Assembly (NCBI GenBank): GCA_023433515.1 | Contig: JAEZCN010000250.1 | Span: 16,741 to 80,740, forward strand | DNA length: 64,000 bases | Source of the DNA: Pseudomonadota bacterium | GTDB lineage: Bacteria; Pseudomonadota; Gammaproteobacteria; Steroidobacterales; Steroidobacteraceae | Direction: 5' to 3' | In this document: positions 63,920-64,000 of the stretch, piece after piece | Layout of the letters: each line of letters opens with the position of its first letter | How positions within the stretch are numbered: position 1 is the first letter of the stretch | Position numbers and translations under genes: made by a program | Notes under the pieces: generated by a model | What the model saw: the letters and a program-made list of their open reading frames with translations, nothing else | Told to the model about the DNA's origin: nothing | Database searches by the model: none

Positions 63920-64000
63920 GGGTGGGGAAAAGGTGCCGGTGTAAAAAGTGGGGATTAGTTTCCCTCGCGATCACGGCTCACCAATCCCCACTTTTTACAC
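63920..64000. repeat. REP-like pair, GTGTAAAAAGTGGGGATT type, cut by the window edge
   Basis: GGTGGGGAAAAGGTGCCGGT and GTAAAAAGTGGGGATT (63920-63958) are followed by an inverted copy of the second half, AATCCCCACTTTTTACAC (63983-64000), reaching the window edge. The unit matches 50630-50668. Confidence 0.8.

Overview
This is a high-GC window from a gammaproteobacterial chromosome. The order rsmD, (lipase), ftsY, ftsE, ftsX, rpoH at the left end is typical of Gammaproteobacteria. A CIRCE-type operator, a PEP-CTERM protein, several short REP-like palindromes and many secreted hypothetical proteins point to the Xanthomonadales/Nevskiales/Steroidobacterales side of the class; that placement is inference. 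I see no rRNA or tRNA genes, insertion sequences, prophage, integrase or CRISPR array. The region looks like ordinary chromosome rather than an island.

Layout. 0-7 kb: rsmD (cut by the window edge), a large lipase lipoprotein, ftsY, the coupled ftsE-ftsX pair, then rpoH behind a promoter that combines a sigmaE-like site with a CIRCE operator. 7-13 kb: a PEP-CTERM protein, a methyltransferase, an OmpA-type lipoprotein, a hotdog protein, a DUF962 membrane protein, glutaryl-CoA dehydrogenase, a GST, and a puzzling cluster of an L7/L12-like membrane protein, an orphan ExbD and two coupled small ORFs. 13-18 kb: a response regulator and histidine kinase of the type found with proteobacterial dedicated sortases (no sortase here), a strongly structured candidate ncRNA of about 370 nt, a secreted hydrolase and a rhomboid protease. 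18-30 kb: a 2OG oxygenase, an SMP-30-like propeller, a hybrid kinase overlapping a secreted GH5 mannanase, a LemA/DUF2207 pair, an MFS carrier and a TonB-domain protein. 30-43 kb: aquaporin, a serine hydrolase, a DUF481 porin-like protein, NYN and MazG-like proteins, a 1387-residue transglutaminase-TPR protein, and an AGCS symporter coupled to a YjdF-like protein. 43-50 kb: a 1014-residue DUF11-repeat exoprotein downstream of a single ORF that fuses an ECF sigma factor to an anti-sigma domain, a Tet-type MFS carrier and a C13-like cysteine peptidase. 50-57 kb: gltB-gltD with a recognisable promoter and a hairpin-rich leader. 57-64 kb: a DMT exporter, then three tandem paralogous secreted HExxH peptidase-like proteins and small hypotheticals.

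Signals most worth a second look: the sigma/anti-sigma fusion next to a giant exoprotein; the overlapping sigmaE/CIRCE control of rpoH; the multi-hairpin ncRNA downstream of the kinase; the triple gluzincin array; the orphan Pds two-component pair; and two families of REP-like palindromes, one pair of which fills a whole intergenic gap and abuts the gcdH start codon. Gene starts were chosen by signal peptides, Shine-Dalgarno (SD) sequences and family alignment; all family assignments come from reading motifs, not from database searches.
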